From Acidimicrobiales bacterium (GTDB lineage Bacteria; Actinomycetota; Acidimicrobiia; Acidimicrobiales; Poriferisodalaceae), in NCBI GenBank assembly GCA_030749275.1, contig JASMKJ010000258.1, positions 1 through 5,961 on the forward strand: DNA of 5,961 nucleotides, read 5' to 3'. Below, one piece after another: positions 5,787 to 5,961 of this stretch. The position numbers and the translations under genes are program-made. The notes under the pieces are model-generated. The model did no database searches, was not told the origin of the DNA, and saw nothing but the letters and a program-made list of their open reading frames with translations. Positions within the stretch are counted from its first letter, which is position 1, and every line of letters starts with the position of its first letter.

Positions 5787-5961
5787 TTAGGTCAAACCGG
5801 CAGCGGCCGCAACCGCTCCCAAATGGGATGCGAAATCTTTGGTGGGAATTGGTGCGGCCAGTATCAATTCGTCGACCCCAAGTGATGCAGCTAACTCGAC
5901 CTTGGCCTCAATCTCGCTTGAATCAATTTTTGAGAGTGGAACACCGAGTTTGAAATCGAAG
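5787..5961 (-). CDS. C-terminal end of an unidentified protein, possibly TIM-barrel oxidoreductase (partial)
   Basis: An open minus-strand frame enters at the window edge and ends with TAA at 5789-5787, giving 57 C-terminal residues. The sequence includes EIEAKVELAASLGVDELILAAP and then a helix ending in AAAAGLT. A helix, then 'LGVDELIL', then a final helix resembles the end of luciferase-like F420/FMN-dependent oxidoreductases, and also other TIM-barrel enzymes such as sugar isomerases, so no function is assigned. The stop codon directly abuts the ClC stop (5784-5786), so the two genes converge with no space for a separate terminator. The start and any catalytic residues lie beyond the window. 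Confidence 0.6.
   Translation of the reverse strand, partial: FDFKLGVPLSKIDSSEIEAKVELAASLGVDELILAAPIPTKDFASHLGAVAAAAGLT

Noticed and set aside
5802..5828. Short inverted repeats after the ClC stop (AGCGG/CCGCT and TCCCA/TGGGA) as a ClC terminator
   Set aside because: Stems are only 4-5 bp, lack a following T tract, and lie inside the opposing partial coding frame.

Overview
The window holds a metal-responsive iron-uptake locus read leftward (minus strand), a chloride channel/antiporter gene read rightward (plus strand), and partial genes at both edges. Base composition is near 50% GC by eye. Two of the minus-strand genes start with GTG, no clear Shine-Dalgarno sequence precedes any start, and the regulator is of the DtxR/IdeR type. 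Together these fit an actinobacterium, possibly one of the moderate-GC environmental lineages such as Acidimicrobiia. That placement is inference; no rRNA or phylogenetic marker is present.

Layout from left to right: (1) 1-936 minus, the first 312 residues of an FbpB-type Fe(III) ABC permease, cut by the window edge. (2) 933-2000 minus, an FbpA/FutA-type ferric-binding lipoprotein whose stop overlaps the permease start (GTGA). (3) 2001-2191, a short gap with a promoter and a near-perfect palindrome. (4) 2192-3217 minus, an FbpC-type ATPase. (5) 3214-3891 minus, a DtxR-family regulator whose stop overlaps the ATPase start (ATGA). (6) 3892-4022, a divergent intergenic region with a second palindrome matching the first. 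(7) 4023-5786 plus, a ClC protein with two C-terminal CBS domains. (8) 5787-5961 minus, the C-terminal end of an unidentified gene that abuts the ClC stop codon.

The genes appear to form one regulon. The regulator and ATPase make one coupled pair, and the lipoprotein and permease make a second. The promoter of the second pair and the divergent regulator/ClC promoter region each carry an 18-bp palindrome of the form TGTWAAG-N4-CTTWACA, the obvious candidate operator for the DtxR-family protein encoded between them. This operator is not the classical IdeR/DtxR box. The regulator also departs from DtxR/IdeR at a primary metal-site position (Cys102 to Gly106, Met10 to Glu14) and in the recognition helix (Gln43 to Glu47). 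The ClC gene shares its control region with the regulator, suggesting that anion flux is controlled together with iron import; that link is inference. I found no mobile element, CRISPR array, tRNA or rRNA.
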